From Paralithodes platypus (taxonomy: Eukaryota; Arthropoda; Malacostraca; Decapoda; Lithodidae), in assembly GCA_032716605.1 (NCBI GenBank), contig CM064573.1:4349792-4413791 (forward strand): 64,000 nt of DNA, given 5' to 3'. Shown here piece by piece: positions 1 through 10,639 of this stretch. Every line of letters begins with the position of its first letter. Within the stretch, counting starts at the first letter, position 1. The notes under the pieces were generated by a model. It saw only the letters and a program-made list of their open reading frames with translations, searched no databases and was not told where the DNA came from. The position numbers and the translations under genes are program-made.

Positions 1-323
1 TTCGCCTGTTACCTTATAATTCTCATAATTATTAAGCTAATCTTATACCAGAATTATACATATTAAACCAAGCCTTTCTATGAACATCACTTTCAATGTT
101 GTTCAATAAACCTGTGTGTATAACTCTCCTGTGTGTTGTCATTGAGTTCTGTAGTAAATAGTTGAATACTTATTGTGATATTAAGAACGTGTTCGGGGAG
201 TTCCTGTTGAGTTTAATTACGGTCTATGAGTCCATACCTGGATATTAGTAAAGACTATATCATGAGCTATAATTACTATAACCCGGCAAAACAATATATA
301 CAGTATATATATATATATATATA
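1..323. other. AT-rich sequence without a gene
   Basis: No coding region or known repeat is recognisable. The right end is a (TA)n tract (304-325) that abuts the Penelope-like element. Confidence 0.5.
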
Positions 324-1398
324 TAGTTATGAGTACTTCAGCAGTAGATTTTGGGCACTTAAACCTCCATATCAAAAGGAAAAGAATTGACAGGGCGCCA
401 GGCAACATCTTTATTTTTCAAATTTTCGGCTAACCTTAAGCCATCATCAGGAACAACATTCCCTAAAAATAAGTAATATACTATTAGAACAACGCAATTT
501 GTAAAAAATAGGGTAATGATTATCGAATCTATAAAAGGTTAAACTTACTAAATATACACAATCCTATATTAATGTCTCACTATATATAAAATTAAAATTC
601 ATACACTAACCATGTAAAACCAGTGAAGATACCGAAAAGCAAAATAAAGACCATCACAATTGAACCATAACACATATTTTAACCTTTGAATACAAACATT
701 GTTTCCATAAACTCAAAACAAAGTCACAACACAGGCTAATACCATACAACGGATCAAGAAACGATCTCCCAATTTATCTAACACCATTGATTTATCAGTA
801 AGGATAACTAGTAATTAACTTACATAACCCCTGACCAAAAATCCAAACACAAATAATACTCTGTCAAAAACATGAAAACACTAATAAACTAAGCCTAAAT
901 CAATCTTATATATCATAGCAATACGAGACTGAAATTCAACCCAATCTAGAGATTTAACACAAAAAACACATCACTCCCAATGACAAAAGCAAAATATTTA
1001 TGTTTAAACCCATCATTATACTTGACTTACCCAGAAAAGAGTTCTCATCAGCACCAGGAACAAGAGAGAACTGAGGAACCTGAACCGAGAAGCGGCTAAA
1101 ATAAACTCCCATGAAACAATTTCCCAAACAAATGAACCACTAACCATGTTGAACAAACCCTTGAAATTTGACCAAACATATATTTATGAACCACTATTTG
1201 CAAGATTGATTTCAGGATTCAGTTTACTAATTAACAACTTCTCACCAATCAATGCATCAGACTGGCTACCCAACCTAGAGACTATCTCAAAATCACCCAC
1301 ACTAAAGAGATGATCCTCTTCACGCGAATGATTTCGAATAGCCGAAAACGCCATAGCCTGTAAAAACTTTCCCGATCGGTAGCTCCTACCCAGGTGTT
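324..1398 (-). repeat. Pseudo-LTR of the PLE, downstream copy
   Basis: Direct repeat of 3586-4663. On the minus strand it carries the last roughly 70 codons of the PLE ORF (1184-1398), the 3' non-coding region and a second copy of the 5' leader with the first 28 codons of the ORF up to the (TA)n edge. Differences from the other copy are a handful of substitutions and 1-2 base indels. Confidence 0.88.
424..450 (-). other. Hammerhead-ribozyme-like core, copy 1
   Basis: Read on the minus strand this is CTGATGA, a short stem-loop with GGCT/AGCC arms, then GAAA. That is the order of the conserved hammerhead core: box 1, stem II, box 2. Hammerheads are known from pseudo-LTRs of Penelope-like elements. 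A convincing stem I partner and cleavage triplet could not be found by eye, so it may be degenerate. Confidence 0.45.
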
Positions 1399-3670
1399 CA
1401 AATATCCTAATTTTGAAGGAACGACTAGTGCATCCCAAATACCTAGCCTCACAGCTAGGACAAGTAAATTTGTATACAATATTTGAACACAGAAAGTCAG
1501 GCACGCGATCTTTGAAGCTAAAAAATGACCCAATTCTAAACTTATTGGTGAAAACAAATCTAAAGCTCACAGCAGGAAAACTATTTTTCAGAACATTTAG
1601 TGCAATTTTACGAAATTCATTGCTACTAGATCCATAGTAAGGCATTTTAACATAAATTATCTTCTTTTTTACATCAAAATTTGATTGAACACCCTGAGCT
1701 TGTTTTACATACAAAAAATGTCTAAGTATACCATTGAATATATCTTCCTTATAGTTATTAAGCATAAAATATTTCCTTAATTTTTCAATTTCAACATGTA
1801 GCGAAACATAGCTGGAGCAAACAGCATAGGCTCTTTCTAATAGTGTCTTTATGGAATTAATCTTAAAAATCTTAGGGCAGTAGCTAAGCCAGTTTAAACC
1901 TAATCCTGTATGAGTGGGCTTTCTATAAACCTCAGTAGCTAATCCCTGATCTGTCTTTATCACTTTAACATCCAAAAATGATAGTGACCCATTCACTTCA
2001 TTATCACATGTAAATTTAATATTTTGATGTTGCTTGTTCATATATTCAAAAAAACTTATATTATCTTCTACATCTCGAAATATTAAAAATGTATCATCCA
2101 CATATCTCCTATAAAATATAGGTTTGAATGATAGGGGACACTCATCAAGCCACTTAACCTCTTTATTGCACAAAAATGAACCCGCAAACAATGGACCTAG
2201 ACTTGACCCCATTGAAACTCCATCAATTTGACTATACAATACTTTGTTAAACAAAAAACAAGATTCTGTAGTTACAAACAAGAACAATTTCTTAACTATA
2301 TCCTTACTAATATTGAAAAAGTTGTCAGAATCATATTCATCCAAAATAATCTCTAAAGTCTCACTCAGAGGAACGTTTGTGAAAAGTGACTCTACATCAT
2401 AACTGGCAAGAACAAAATGTTTAGGCACACAAGATTTGAAATTTCCCTCACAAAACTACTAGAATTGAGTACTGTATATTCATTAGTTGTAAGAGGAGCA
2501 ACTATGGGTTGAAGAAATTTTGCTAAATTATACCCCGCTGTCTTTATAGATGAAACATTGGCCTGAGTGGAATTCCTGGTTTATGCACCTTTGGTAACCC
2601 ATATACTACTCCCGGAGCGGAGCCAGACGCATATAAGAAGTTGAAGCTGTCACTACCTATCCTGTCCTTAATAGATCGTAGAATCCTATTTAATTTATCC
2701 TCACCTCTGATAATTACATCAAACAATTCACCTTTTATTAGTTTAAATCTGTTTCGGTCACTCAGAATAGTTTTCTTCTTTTGCAAATAATCAACTTTAT
2801 CCATAATAACAACTCCCTTACCCTTATCCGGTTTGACAATGACAATTGAACTATCCTTACCCAAATCCCTAAGCAAATCCAAGTCCTCTTTCCTAAACAC
2901 AGATGATTCCACATTTTGATATTCCCGTACTGCCAATCTATAGTTATTATTGCCAAATTCCCTAAGTTTGTTAATTACACCATCACAGTCCATCCCATTT
3001 CTCAACAACCCCGTTTTGACACACTCTTGAACTGTATTACACAATTTTTCCACTGAAACAAAATGACTCAACCAATCCTTCTTATAAAAAGGAATACAAA
3101 AATCCAGACCCAGCATTAAAACTTTCTTTTCTCTTGATGAAAGTCGTCTGCTCGACTCATTGAAGATACAGCCCTCATTGTATTTAGTTTGCTGAATACC
3201 AAGACACTTGAGCTTATTATCATGACGGATCTTTACCTTTTCAGAGATTGCCTTCGAATGTTCAATGATTTTATATAAGAATGTCCAATAATCGAAAAAG
3301 GAGACTTGAGACATAAATAATGACTTATAGTTGGCTAGTTTTTCTAAGGAAATTTCAATTTCTTTTTCTGTTGTTTAATCTCGCGATCCAAAAGGACAAA
3401 CTGCCATTCTTTATAGGTATTGCATCTAAGAAACTCTTTACTGTAAACCTTAAACTGAACAAACTTAGGAACGGTTTCATGCTCCTTACAAAATTGCAAA
3501 AAAGTTAAATCTAGTTTTAGTTTTTCTACATTCAGGTGTAGTTTTTCCACATTCCTGTAGGCCGAGAGCGTCGTTCGTCCATATCTAGTTATGAGTACTT
3601 CAGCAGTAGATTTTGGGCACTTAAACCTCCATATCAAAAGGAAAAGAATTGACAGGGCGCCAGGCAACAT
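1184..3670 (-). pseudogene. PLE reverse transcriptase / GIY-YIG endonuclease, frameshifted
   Basis: Read from 3670 down to 1184. The N-terminal part (3670-3344) begins with a true ATG (MLPGAL). The next part (3314-2544) has the PLE N-terminal region, with SSREKKVLMLGLDF, IVIVKPDKGKGVVIMDK and YGLPKVHKPGIPLRP. The last part (2428-1184) has RT motif A (YDVESLFTNVP), motif B (GVSMGSSLGP), catalytic YVDD (2093-2104), and a GIY-YIG-like nuclease end (YKFTCPSC then ARYLGCTSRSFKIRIFEHL, about 1410-1480). The three parts are in different frames: breaks lie near 3320-3340, near 2555 and near 2430, so at least three frameshifts disrupt one ancestral ORF of about 830 codons. RT catalytic residues are still present. 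The product would copy element RNA and nick DNA at the target. Family assignment is secure; activity of this copy is unlikely. Confidence 0.92.
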
Positions 3671-4661
3671 CTTTATTTTTCAAATTTTCGGCTAACCTTA
3701 AGCCATCATCAGGAACAACATTCCCTAAAAATAAGTAATATACTATTAGAACAACGCAATTTGTAAAAAATAGGGTAATGATTATCGAATCTATAAAAAG
3801 TTAAACTTACTAAATACAAACAATCCTATATTAATGTCTCACTATATATAAAATTAAAATTCATACACTAACCATGTAAAACCAGTGAAGATACCGAAAA
3901 GCAAAATAAAGACCATCACAATTGAACCATAACAAATATTTTAACCTTTGAATACAAAAATTGTTTCCATAAATTCAAACAAAGTCACAACACAGGCTAA
4001 TACCATACAACGGATCAAGAAACGATCTCCCAATTTATCTAACACCATTGATTTATCAGTAAGGATAACTAATAATTAACTTACATAACCCCTGACCAAA
4101 AATCCAAACACAAATAATACTCTTAGTCAAAAACATGAAAACATTAATAAACTAAGCCTAAATCAATCTTATATATCATAGCAATACGAGACTGAAATTC
4201 AACCCAATCTAGAGATTTAACACAAAAAACACATCACTCCCAATGACTAAAGCAAAAATATTTATGTTTAAACCCATCATTATACTTGACTTAACCCAGA
4301 AAAGAGTTCTCATCAGCACCAGGAACAAGAGAGAACTGAGGAACCTGAACCGAGAAGCGGCTAAAATAAACTCCCATGAAACAATTTCCCAAACGAATGA
4401 ACCACTAACCATGTTGAACAAACCCTTGAAATTTGACCAAACATATATCTATGAACCACTATTTGCAAGATTGATTTCAGGATTCAGTTTACTAATTAAC
4501 AACTTCTCACCAATCAATGCATCAGACTGGCTACCCAACCTAGAGACTATCTCAAAATCACCCACACTAAAGAGATGATCCTCTTCACGCGAATGATTTC
4601 GAATAGCCGAAAACGCCATAGCCTGTAAAAACTTTCCCGATCGGTAGCTCCTACCCAGGTG

Positions 4662-4663
<2 letters not shown>
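3586..4663 (-). repeat. Pseudo-LTR of the PLE, upstream copy
   Basis: Direct repeat of 324-1398. Read on the minus strand it precedes the ORF and supplies its leader and start codon (ATG at 3670-3668). It also contains a stray C-terminal piece of the PLE ORF (4449-4578 and on to 4663), the expected scar of a partial tandem copy. Its outer end passes directly into (TA)n. Confidence 0.88.
3686..3712 (-). other. Hammerhead-ribozyme-like core, copy 2
   Basis: Same minus-strand CTGATGA / stem-loop / GAAA arrangement as at 424-450. Here it lies about 15 nt upstream of the ORF start codon, a position consistent with processing of a PLE leader. The stem I partner is not evident. Confidence 0.45.

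Positions 4664-4714
<51 letters not shown>
4664..4714. repeat. (TA)n microsatellite
   Basis: About 25 uninterrupted TA units flanking the PLE on its 5' side. It matches the (TA)n at 304-325 on the other side. Confidence 0.97.
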
Positions 4715-4717
<3 letters not shown>

Positions 4718-5349
4718 TCTCACCCTAACTACAGTATATCATGTATAGATAGGCCTACCCTCTATGGTCCATACTAGGCCTACTATCTCCACCCTACTCT
4801 CTCTCTCTCTTGCTCTTGCTCTCGCTCGCGCTCGCTCTCGCTCTCGTGCCGCGTAATGCATAGTGCGCGGAATTTCGATGTGAGTATCCTGGGTTGGAGT
4901 CCTCGGAGTGCCACATGTATTTGTTGATTTCATTAATTGAGTTTAGATGTGAAGTTAGTTGGGGTTAAAAATTAACAAAAATACAAAAACAAAAAAATAC
5001 ATAATATTTCATCATCTGCTTTCTTTACGGTGTGTATGTGTGTGTGTAATATTAATTATATATTTAATGTTGGATTGCAGCCCTGACGGTGATAATCTAC
5101 AATGTATCCAAAACTAGATACAGTACAATGTGCATTCTACTACTCATCCTACAACGAGATAACATGCGGCCTTTGTCGACCAAGATAGTGGCTGAGGTCC
5201 GACCACATTACATGCGCAGATGTACAGTACACTCTAATACACAAATCCAGGCCAAATAATAACTTTCGAACAGCAAAACCAACTTCTGAAATGTAAATAT
5301 TAGGTAGAGTTAATGAGACGTATTAAGGACACTTTAATTAACTTTTTCT
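4715..5349. other. No gene seen
   Basis: Contains a CT/GCTCTC-rich stretch (4795-4855) and otherwise AT-rich sequence. No coding region or recognisable element. Confidence 0.5.
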
Positions 5350-5654
5350 CTGGGGTTGGTGATCGGTTACAAGGTGAGATGAGTATCGTACTGGTCAACC
5401 TAAGCTACTGGTCAACCTAAGCCTTCGGGTGACACTGGTACCGTAGTGAGAATGGTACCGTACAGATTAACCCTAAGCCTTCGTTTCCAGATGTCGCCAA
5501 TTGGCTAAAATACAGACTACACACACATCCACAGCCATTCCAACGATACATAAACACTTAACATGCATTTCACGCAATACATTCCCAGTTAAGGAGGCGC
5601 GATGATAATGAGCTTAGCTCGCATTGCGTGGATTCCCCTTGACGAACCAGCAAG
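5350..5654 (+). repeat. Dispersed repeat, inverted partner of 15958-16249
   Basis: About 300 bp here, including GGGGTTGGTGATCGGTTAC, GCCAATTGGCTAAAATACAG and CGTGGATTCCCCTTGACGAA, recur as reverse complement at 15958-16249. Both copies pass into CA/TG microsatellite on the same side. It has no coding potential. It is either an uncharacterised interspersed family or an inverted duplication. Confidence 0.8.
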
Positions 5655-5703
5655 TGAATAACACACACACAAACGAATACATACATACACTGACAAAGAG
5701 GGT

Positions 5704-5705
<2 letters not shown>

Positions 5706-5761
<56 letters not shown>
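5706..5761. repeat. (CA)n microsatellite
   Basis: 28 uninterrupted CA units. Confidence 0.98.
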
Positions 5762-5885
5762 ATTGTATTAATAGTTAGCTCCCTCAGGTATCGAGGTAGG
5801 TACGGTACTCTCTAAAAAATCACATATGCCTATCGTGCCGCTCTTATTTCCACTATGCCATATATAGGAGTTCTACTAGCTTTAA

Positions 5886-6254
5886 TTAAGGGGGTAGTAC
5901 TCGCTTTTTATGGACCTTCTTCTCCCTCATGTTTAGCATATTAATTTTGAGGTTTTAAGTTCAAGTTTAAGTTTTAAGGTTTTCGTTAGCTTGGCGATTT
6001 GAGACCTTTCGCCTCATTGTGTTGTCAATATTAATACCTTTCGGCACCTTTAGGTGTCGATTATCGCTCGCCACTAATGTTAGAAGGAATCGGCTTTCGG
6101 CCGTGACATTTTTCTACCGAAACAAAAATACAAATATATCTTGAAAGGGGGTGTAGAGGTTGTTTGTTTAAACTTACTGGAGGTCTAGCAAGGAAACTCA
6201 AAAATAAATATATAAATAAATATATAGACAAAAAAACAAGCACTACCCCCTTAA
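5886..6254 (+). mobile_element. TTAA-flanked short element, family B
   Basis: Bounded by TTAA on both sides with short terminal inverted repeats (TTAAGGGGGTAGT at the left, ACTACCCCCTTAA at the right). The interior has the family B landmarks: a run of TTTAAGAC(G/C)TTTCG-like phrases, a diverged GGTGTCGA...CGCTCGC core, the CGGCTTTCGGCCG hairpin, the ACATTTTTC/GAAAAATGT-type hairpin, and a purine-rich tail. It has no ORF. TTAA at both ends suggests a piggyBac-type target duplication, so this is read as a MITE. Confidence 0.75.
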
Positions 6255-6539
6255 CCAATTCAGCAGGATGCTGTCATTGTCATTATATTCTGGCTAGTAT
6301 ACCACTAGACGATTTATGTCGCTTATAATCTACCTCTGGGACACAATAAGGATAAATACGATGTCAACGAACCCTCTGAATTACATAGGTTCTTCTTAAA
6401 CTGCATAAAATAATTGTAGCCAAAATCGAAGGTGACCAGGTGTTGCGCTCGCAAGCCGAGTAGTTATAACGCTTTGTACGTTTGGCCAAATAAGTCGTGT
6501 CTCTCAGTACGTTTTGCTCGCTGTGTGCTGTATTAACGC

Positions 6540-7165
6540 CTGTCCGATGTTGAATAGGGTGTATAAAGATTAGAACATGTTTGTAGGCTATATCTCACTC
6601 GAAACGATTAATTAATGCTTAGATAGTAACTATGATACCAATTATTGATCGAAATACTGTATACTTGGTGCTGCGACATCACATATTTGACCGACTGTAC
6701 ATTGGCCCGGCGAGCGAACCGTTCTCCCACCAAGAAGTCAGTCCAGTTTGTGGGCTGGATACTCACATGCTAACGGGAAGTACAAAAAAAACGTGATAGT
6801 CCAGGAAAATATATACGGTATCATAGTAACTTAAAATTACAGTGTATGAACAAGATTCTCGCATACTCTAAATTTTGATTGTACAGTTGTGTGCAGTAAT
6901 ATGGATACATGTCTTTGGTATAGTGTATTATGTAGACAGATATGTAGACACACTGTAAATTGATATTCTGATAAAGGGTTGTTGTTGTTGTTGTTGTTTT
7001 GTAAGGAGAGTGGATCCTCCATGTACAGTCGGCCTAATAATTGATGTCTCAGCACCAAGTATATTTTGTTCTATAATTGGTATCAGCAATATCTAAGCAG
7101 GATTTCATAATTTAGAGTGAGATATACAACCATGTTCCTACACTTACCCACCCTATTCAACATAT
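6540..7165. repeat. Imperfect long inverted repeat
   Basis: Sequence at 6540-6672, including ACCCTATTCAAC read in complement, GGTATCAT and CTTGGTGCTG, recurs inverted at 7049-7165 (CAGCACCAAGTATA, AATTGGTATCA, ACCCTATTCAAC). The spacer is about 370 bp. This is probably an old MITE with long terminal inverted repeats. Confidence 0.6.
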
Positions 7166-7274
7166 GTTATTACGTTTGGTTCGCTCTGTGCTGTATTAAT
7201 GTATGTAGTAGGGTGGGTAAGAAGTAGGAACATACTTGTATATCTCATATTATTAGGCCGACTGTACAAGGCCG

Positions 7275-7519
7275 TCTGTGTGTGTGTTTATGTGTATGTG
7301 TGTGTGTTTATGTGTATGTACAGTATGTGTGCGTTTACGTGTGTGTCTATGTGTGTGTGTGTGTGTATGTTTGTGTATATGTCTGTGTGAGAGTGTTTTA
7401 TGTGTGAGCGTGTATGTGTCTATGTGTGTGTGTTTTATGTGTGTGTGTGTGTGAGAGTGTTTTGTGTGTGTGAGAATACCCATGTAATTTTCGTGGAATA
7501 CAGGAATTATTATTATTAC

Positions 7520-7556
<37 letters not shown>

Positions 7557-7560
7557 AAAA
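7275..7560. repeat. Compound (GT)n microsatellite
   Basis: Interrupted GT/TGTA/GAGAGTGT repeats, with a clean (TG)n block at about 7521-7554. Confidence 0.9.
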
Positions 7561-7675
7561 ATAACCCTACAACCACCTGTTGAAAGATGTACACATGTGT
7601 GAGGGTGTGAAAGTGAAAGGAACACGCACACATGGTCACCTTCTCACACACCTGTACACACACAATATTATTCCG

Positions 7676-8056
7676 TTAAGGGGGGTCACCTGTTTTTTTT
7701 TCTCTCCTTTTCCCTCTTTCTCTGGGTTGTATCCATTCGGCCCCATTTAGCCTACTGTTTTAAGACATTTACCCCCATCCAGGTGTCAATATTTTCCTGG
7801 CGAGCGGTAGCGAGCCGGCATATATTTTTGTTTTGACAGCAAGCTAAATTTGTAAATTTTTCGATAGAAAAATTTCTCCGGCGAAGCCGGATTTCTCCAT
7901 ACAATGCTGGCTCACTATCGCTCGCCAGGAAGAAATCGACACCTGGATGGGGATAAACGTCTTAAAACAGTTGGCTGAATGGGGCCGACTGGATAAAAGC
8001 CAGAGAAAGAGAGAAAAGGAGAGAAAGGAAAAAATAAAGCAGGTGACCCCCCTTAA
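7676..8056. mobile_element. TTAA-flanked palindromic element, family A
   Basis: Best full-length example. The left end TTAAGGGGGGTCACCTG is mirrored by CAGGTGACCCCCCTTAA at the right. The arms of about 150 bp are inverted repeats of each other throughout (CTTTCTCTGG, CATTCGGCCCC, TTTTAAGAC, CCAGGTGTC, GGCGAGCG-TAGCGAGCC). The centre holds a TTTTTCGATAGAAAAA hairpin and CCGGCGAAGCCGG. It has no ORF. Non-autonomous DNA element, probably piggyBac-type by its TTAA flanks. Confidence 0.82.
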
Positions 8057-8063
8057 TCCTATT

Positions 8064-8290
8064 TGACCCAAGGGGGATCCTTTGGAATCTCCCTTGCTTC
8101 CCTCAATTAGTTCTAGATTTCAAAAGTTTCACCCCATTAGCTTGTCGTTAATAAGCTGCACCCCATTCAGATGCCAATTTTTCCTGGGCGAGCGAAAGCG
8201 AGCCTGTAACCTAAAACAAGTCAGACTTCGGCCTGGACATTTCTCTATCGAAAAATGTAAACCCTTAGCTTGAAGGGGGCCTGGGTGGAC
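8064..8290 (+). mobile_element. Degenerate family B copy
   Basis: Retains the core phrases: GGGCGAGCGAAAGCGAGCC, then a CTTCGGCC hairpin remnant, then TCTATCGAAAAATGTAAA and GCTTGAAGGGGGCC. The ends are eroded, and the copy lies directly after the family A element. Confidence 0.6.
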
Positions 8291-8975
8291 AATATTTAGG
8301 TTGACAAATTTCTGGGAAAGCGTTTTGTAGCCTACGAGACAAACTAACCTTCATTGCTAGAAAACTACATTTGTGCATAATCCCTTCATATAATTATTCA
8401 CGGGATTGTTAACTTTCTTTCCGTGCTAATTCTCAGCTCCATAGTCCCGGAGGGGGGGGGGGGGGAGCTAGAGGGGCAAACACACAAACAAATAGACACT
8501 ACATATTTATATGTACTCTCTCTCTCTCTCTCTCCATGACCTACCACCACTACCAACATTCCACCATCACCAGCTGTTCCTATTAACCTAACTACCACCA
8601 CTACCACCATTGTGACAACAACAACAACAACAACAACTACCGGTACCAACAATTGCACCAACCCCAGCTGTTCGTAGTACTGGTACCCAACTATCACTAC
8701 TACCACCATCGTGACAACAAAAACTACCACTACCAACATTTCCACCACCACCAGCTGTTCATACTACCACCATCGTGACAACAACAACAACCAACATTTC
8801 CCCCATCACCAGCTGTTCATTCTACCACCACTACCACCATCGTGACAACCACCAGCATCTACCACCATCCTGCACTACCAACAGGGATACCAACTGTCTA
8901 CAATCCAATCTACACATTTACGCACACACTCATACACACGCACACAATCATATACACGAACTAACAAACACACCC
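8291..8975. repeat. Low-complexity ACC/ACT-rich stretch
   Basis: Contains a G-run (8453-8465), (CT)n at 8516-8534, then imperfect ACC/ACT/CAA trinucleotide repeats (about 8535-8880). Frames across it are open only because of composition. No gene seen. Confidence 0.75.
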
Positions 8976-8985
8976 AGAGAGAGAG

Positions 8986-9019
<34 letters not shown>
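8976..9019. repeat. (GA)n microsatellite
   Basis: GA tract with one interruption, followed by a G-rich run. Confidence 0.95.
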
Positions 9020-9021
<2 letters not shown>

Positions 9022-9175
9022 GTGGGGGGAGGTGGGGGGGGGGGTGTACAAGCAGGTTTACAGGCCAGGTTTGGTAACTCACCGACACCACAGACACCAT
9101 AGGGTAAACACAGGGAGATGAGCGCCTGCAAACCACAGTATCCCGTAAGCCTCTCGGTTTATTTTCTACTCACGA

Positions 9176-9516
9176 TTAAGGGGGTCACATTTGTTTGTTT
9201 ATCTTTTTCTCCTTTTCTCTCTTTCTCTGGCTTGTATCCAGACGTTTATCCCCATCCAGGTGTCGATTTCTTCCTGGCGAGCGATAGCAAGCCAGCATTG
9301 TTTGGAGAAAACCGGCTTCGCCGGAGACATTTTTCTATCGAAAAATGTAAAAATTTAGCTTGATGTAAAACAAAAATATATATATATGCTGGCTCGCTAC
9401 CGCTCGCCAGGAAAAATATTGACACCTGGATGGGCGTAAACGTCTTTAAACAGTAGGCTGAAATAACCAAGAGAGAGAGGTAGATAGAGAGAAATAAACG
9501 AGGTGGGCTCCCTTAA
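9176..9516. mobile_element. Family A element
   Basis: TTAAGGGGGTCAC at the left and a diverged GGTGGGCTCCCTTAA at the right. Arms and centre are as in the 7676-8056 copy: GGCGAGCGATAGCAAGCC, CCGGCTTCGCCGG, and the ACATTTTTC/GAAAAATGT hairpin. The centre carries a short (TA)n. Confidence 0.8.
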
Positions 9517-9538
9517 TTGAATCCCTTAGCGGCTACTT

Positions 9539-10258
9539 TATCGATACTTGGTGGAAACATATGAAACTACTCTATCTCTGCATCCTACCAAGACCAAGTT
9601 TATATAATTAACACCCTATTTCCCTACAAAATCTTCAAAATAACTGATAAATCTTGATAGGAACTTTATAATTTACCGCCAGTTGAAAAGAAAAGGAGTA
9701 TATTATGGGTATGATATTGGTAATGTGAGTGTTCACAATAATATACCTTTATAAAGGTACTGTATATTGGTAGTAATAAACCAATATAGTTAAAGGATAG
9801 AAAGGTAAAGCACTGTCAATTGACTTAATTGGCCACTTGCGAGTTTCGTCCTATACAGAAGTTGGAGCTGTAGACATCGATAATTAACATAATTATCACC
9901 TACATTGCGGTTGTAATGCTTATATAAATACATAAAACCCAATTCAACATACTTTGTATCCATTAGAAACCTACATTATTATTGAATTTCTGTTTAATAT
10001 CGATTTTTGCGGCTCCAACTTCCTTGTAGCCTGAAACTCGAAAGTGGTCAATTGTGTCATGTACCTATTTTAGACCCTTCACCTTTGTCCAGTGAATAAT
10101 TATTTTATGGGTAAAAAAAGGGTAGGCTATATAAGATTTTTGGGTATATTGATGATGATTTACCTTTATATCCTTGTATAAGATGGGTTTATTACCACCA
10201 ATATGCCTTTATATGGGTACATTATTATGGACACTTTAAATAACCTTTTCCATACCCG
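9539..10258. repeat. Old interspersed repeats (families F and E) split by a family C MITE
   Basis: 9539-9690 carries family F phrases (TATCGATACTTGGTGGAAAC; AATTTACCGCCAGTTGAAAA). 9700-9826 and 10083-10258 carry family E phrases (CCTTTATA, ATGGGTTTATTACCA, TGGACACTTTAAATAACC, CATACCC). These recur near 17264-17730, 21575-21630 and 31485-31740. Boundaries are uncertain. Confidence 0.5.
9827..10054. mobile_element. Palindromic MITE, family C
   Basis: The left end (AATTGGCCACTTGCGAGTTT, then GAAGTTGGAGCTGTAGACAT and CGAT) is mirrored at the right (ATCGATTTTTGCGGCTCCAA, then CTTCCTTGTAGCCTGAAACT, CGAAAGTGGTCAATTG). The same element recurs at 40019-40246. It has no ORF. Confidence 0.78.
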
Positions 10259-10298
10259 CATTACTTGAGAGTGTAGGCTAGGTTAGGTTTGGCTAGGT

Positions 10299-10419
<121 letters not shown>

Positions 10420-10429
10420 AAGATAGATA

Positions 10430-10639
10430 AAATAGACCACCACCACCACCCTCACACTGCCATAATCTCCACACGTGTCTGTTATAGCCTCAAATTCCTT
10501 AGTCCCTTGGTGGATGGTGGTAGTGGTGGTAGGAATGGTGCTAATGTTGGTTGTGGTGGTGGTAACGGTGTTAGTGTTGATGGTAGGAATGGTAGTAATG
10601 TTGGTAGTGGTGGTGGGAATCTACAGGATAAGCAAAAAG
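10430..10639. repeat. Low-complexity GGT-rich stretch
   Basis: Imperfect GGTGGT/GGAATGGT repeats following a (CCA)n block. No gene seen. Confidence 0.7.

Larger units (their letters stand above)
324..4663 (-). mobile_element. Penelope-like retroelement with pseudo-LTRs
   Basis: The block is bounded by two direct repeats of about 1.08 kb (324-1398 and 3586-4663) that are almost identical. Between them lies a broken ORF on the minus strand with Penelope-type reverse transcriptase and GIY-YIG endonuclease motifs. Partial tandem arrangement giving pseudo-LTRs is typical of Penelope-like elements. The high identity of the two pseudo-LTRs implies either a recent insertion or origin of both from one template. 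Both ends run into (TA)n (304-325 and 4664-4714), so the insertion probably lies in a TA microsatellite, which hides any target-site duplication. The element is inactive in this copy because of frameshifts. Confidence 0.9.

Noticed and set aside
8398..9136. Thr/Val-rich proteins
   Set aside because: Imperfect ACC/ACT trinucleotide repeats and (GA)n, open on both strands by composition.
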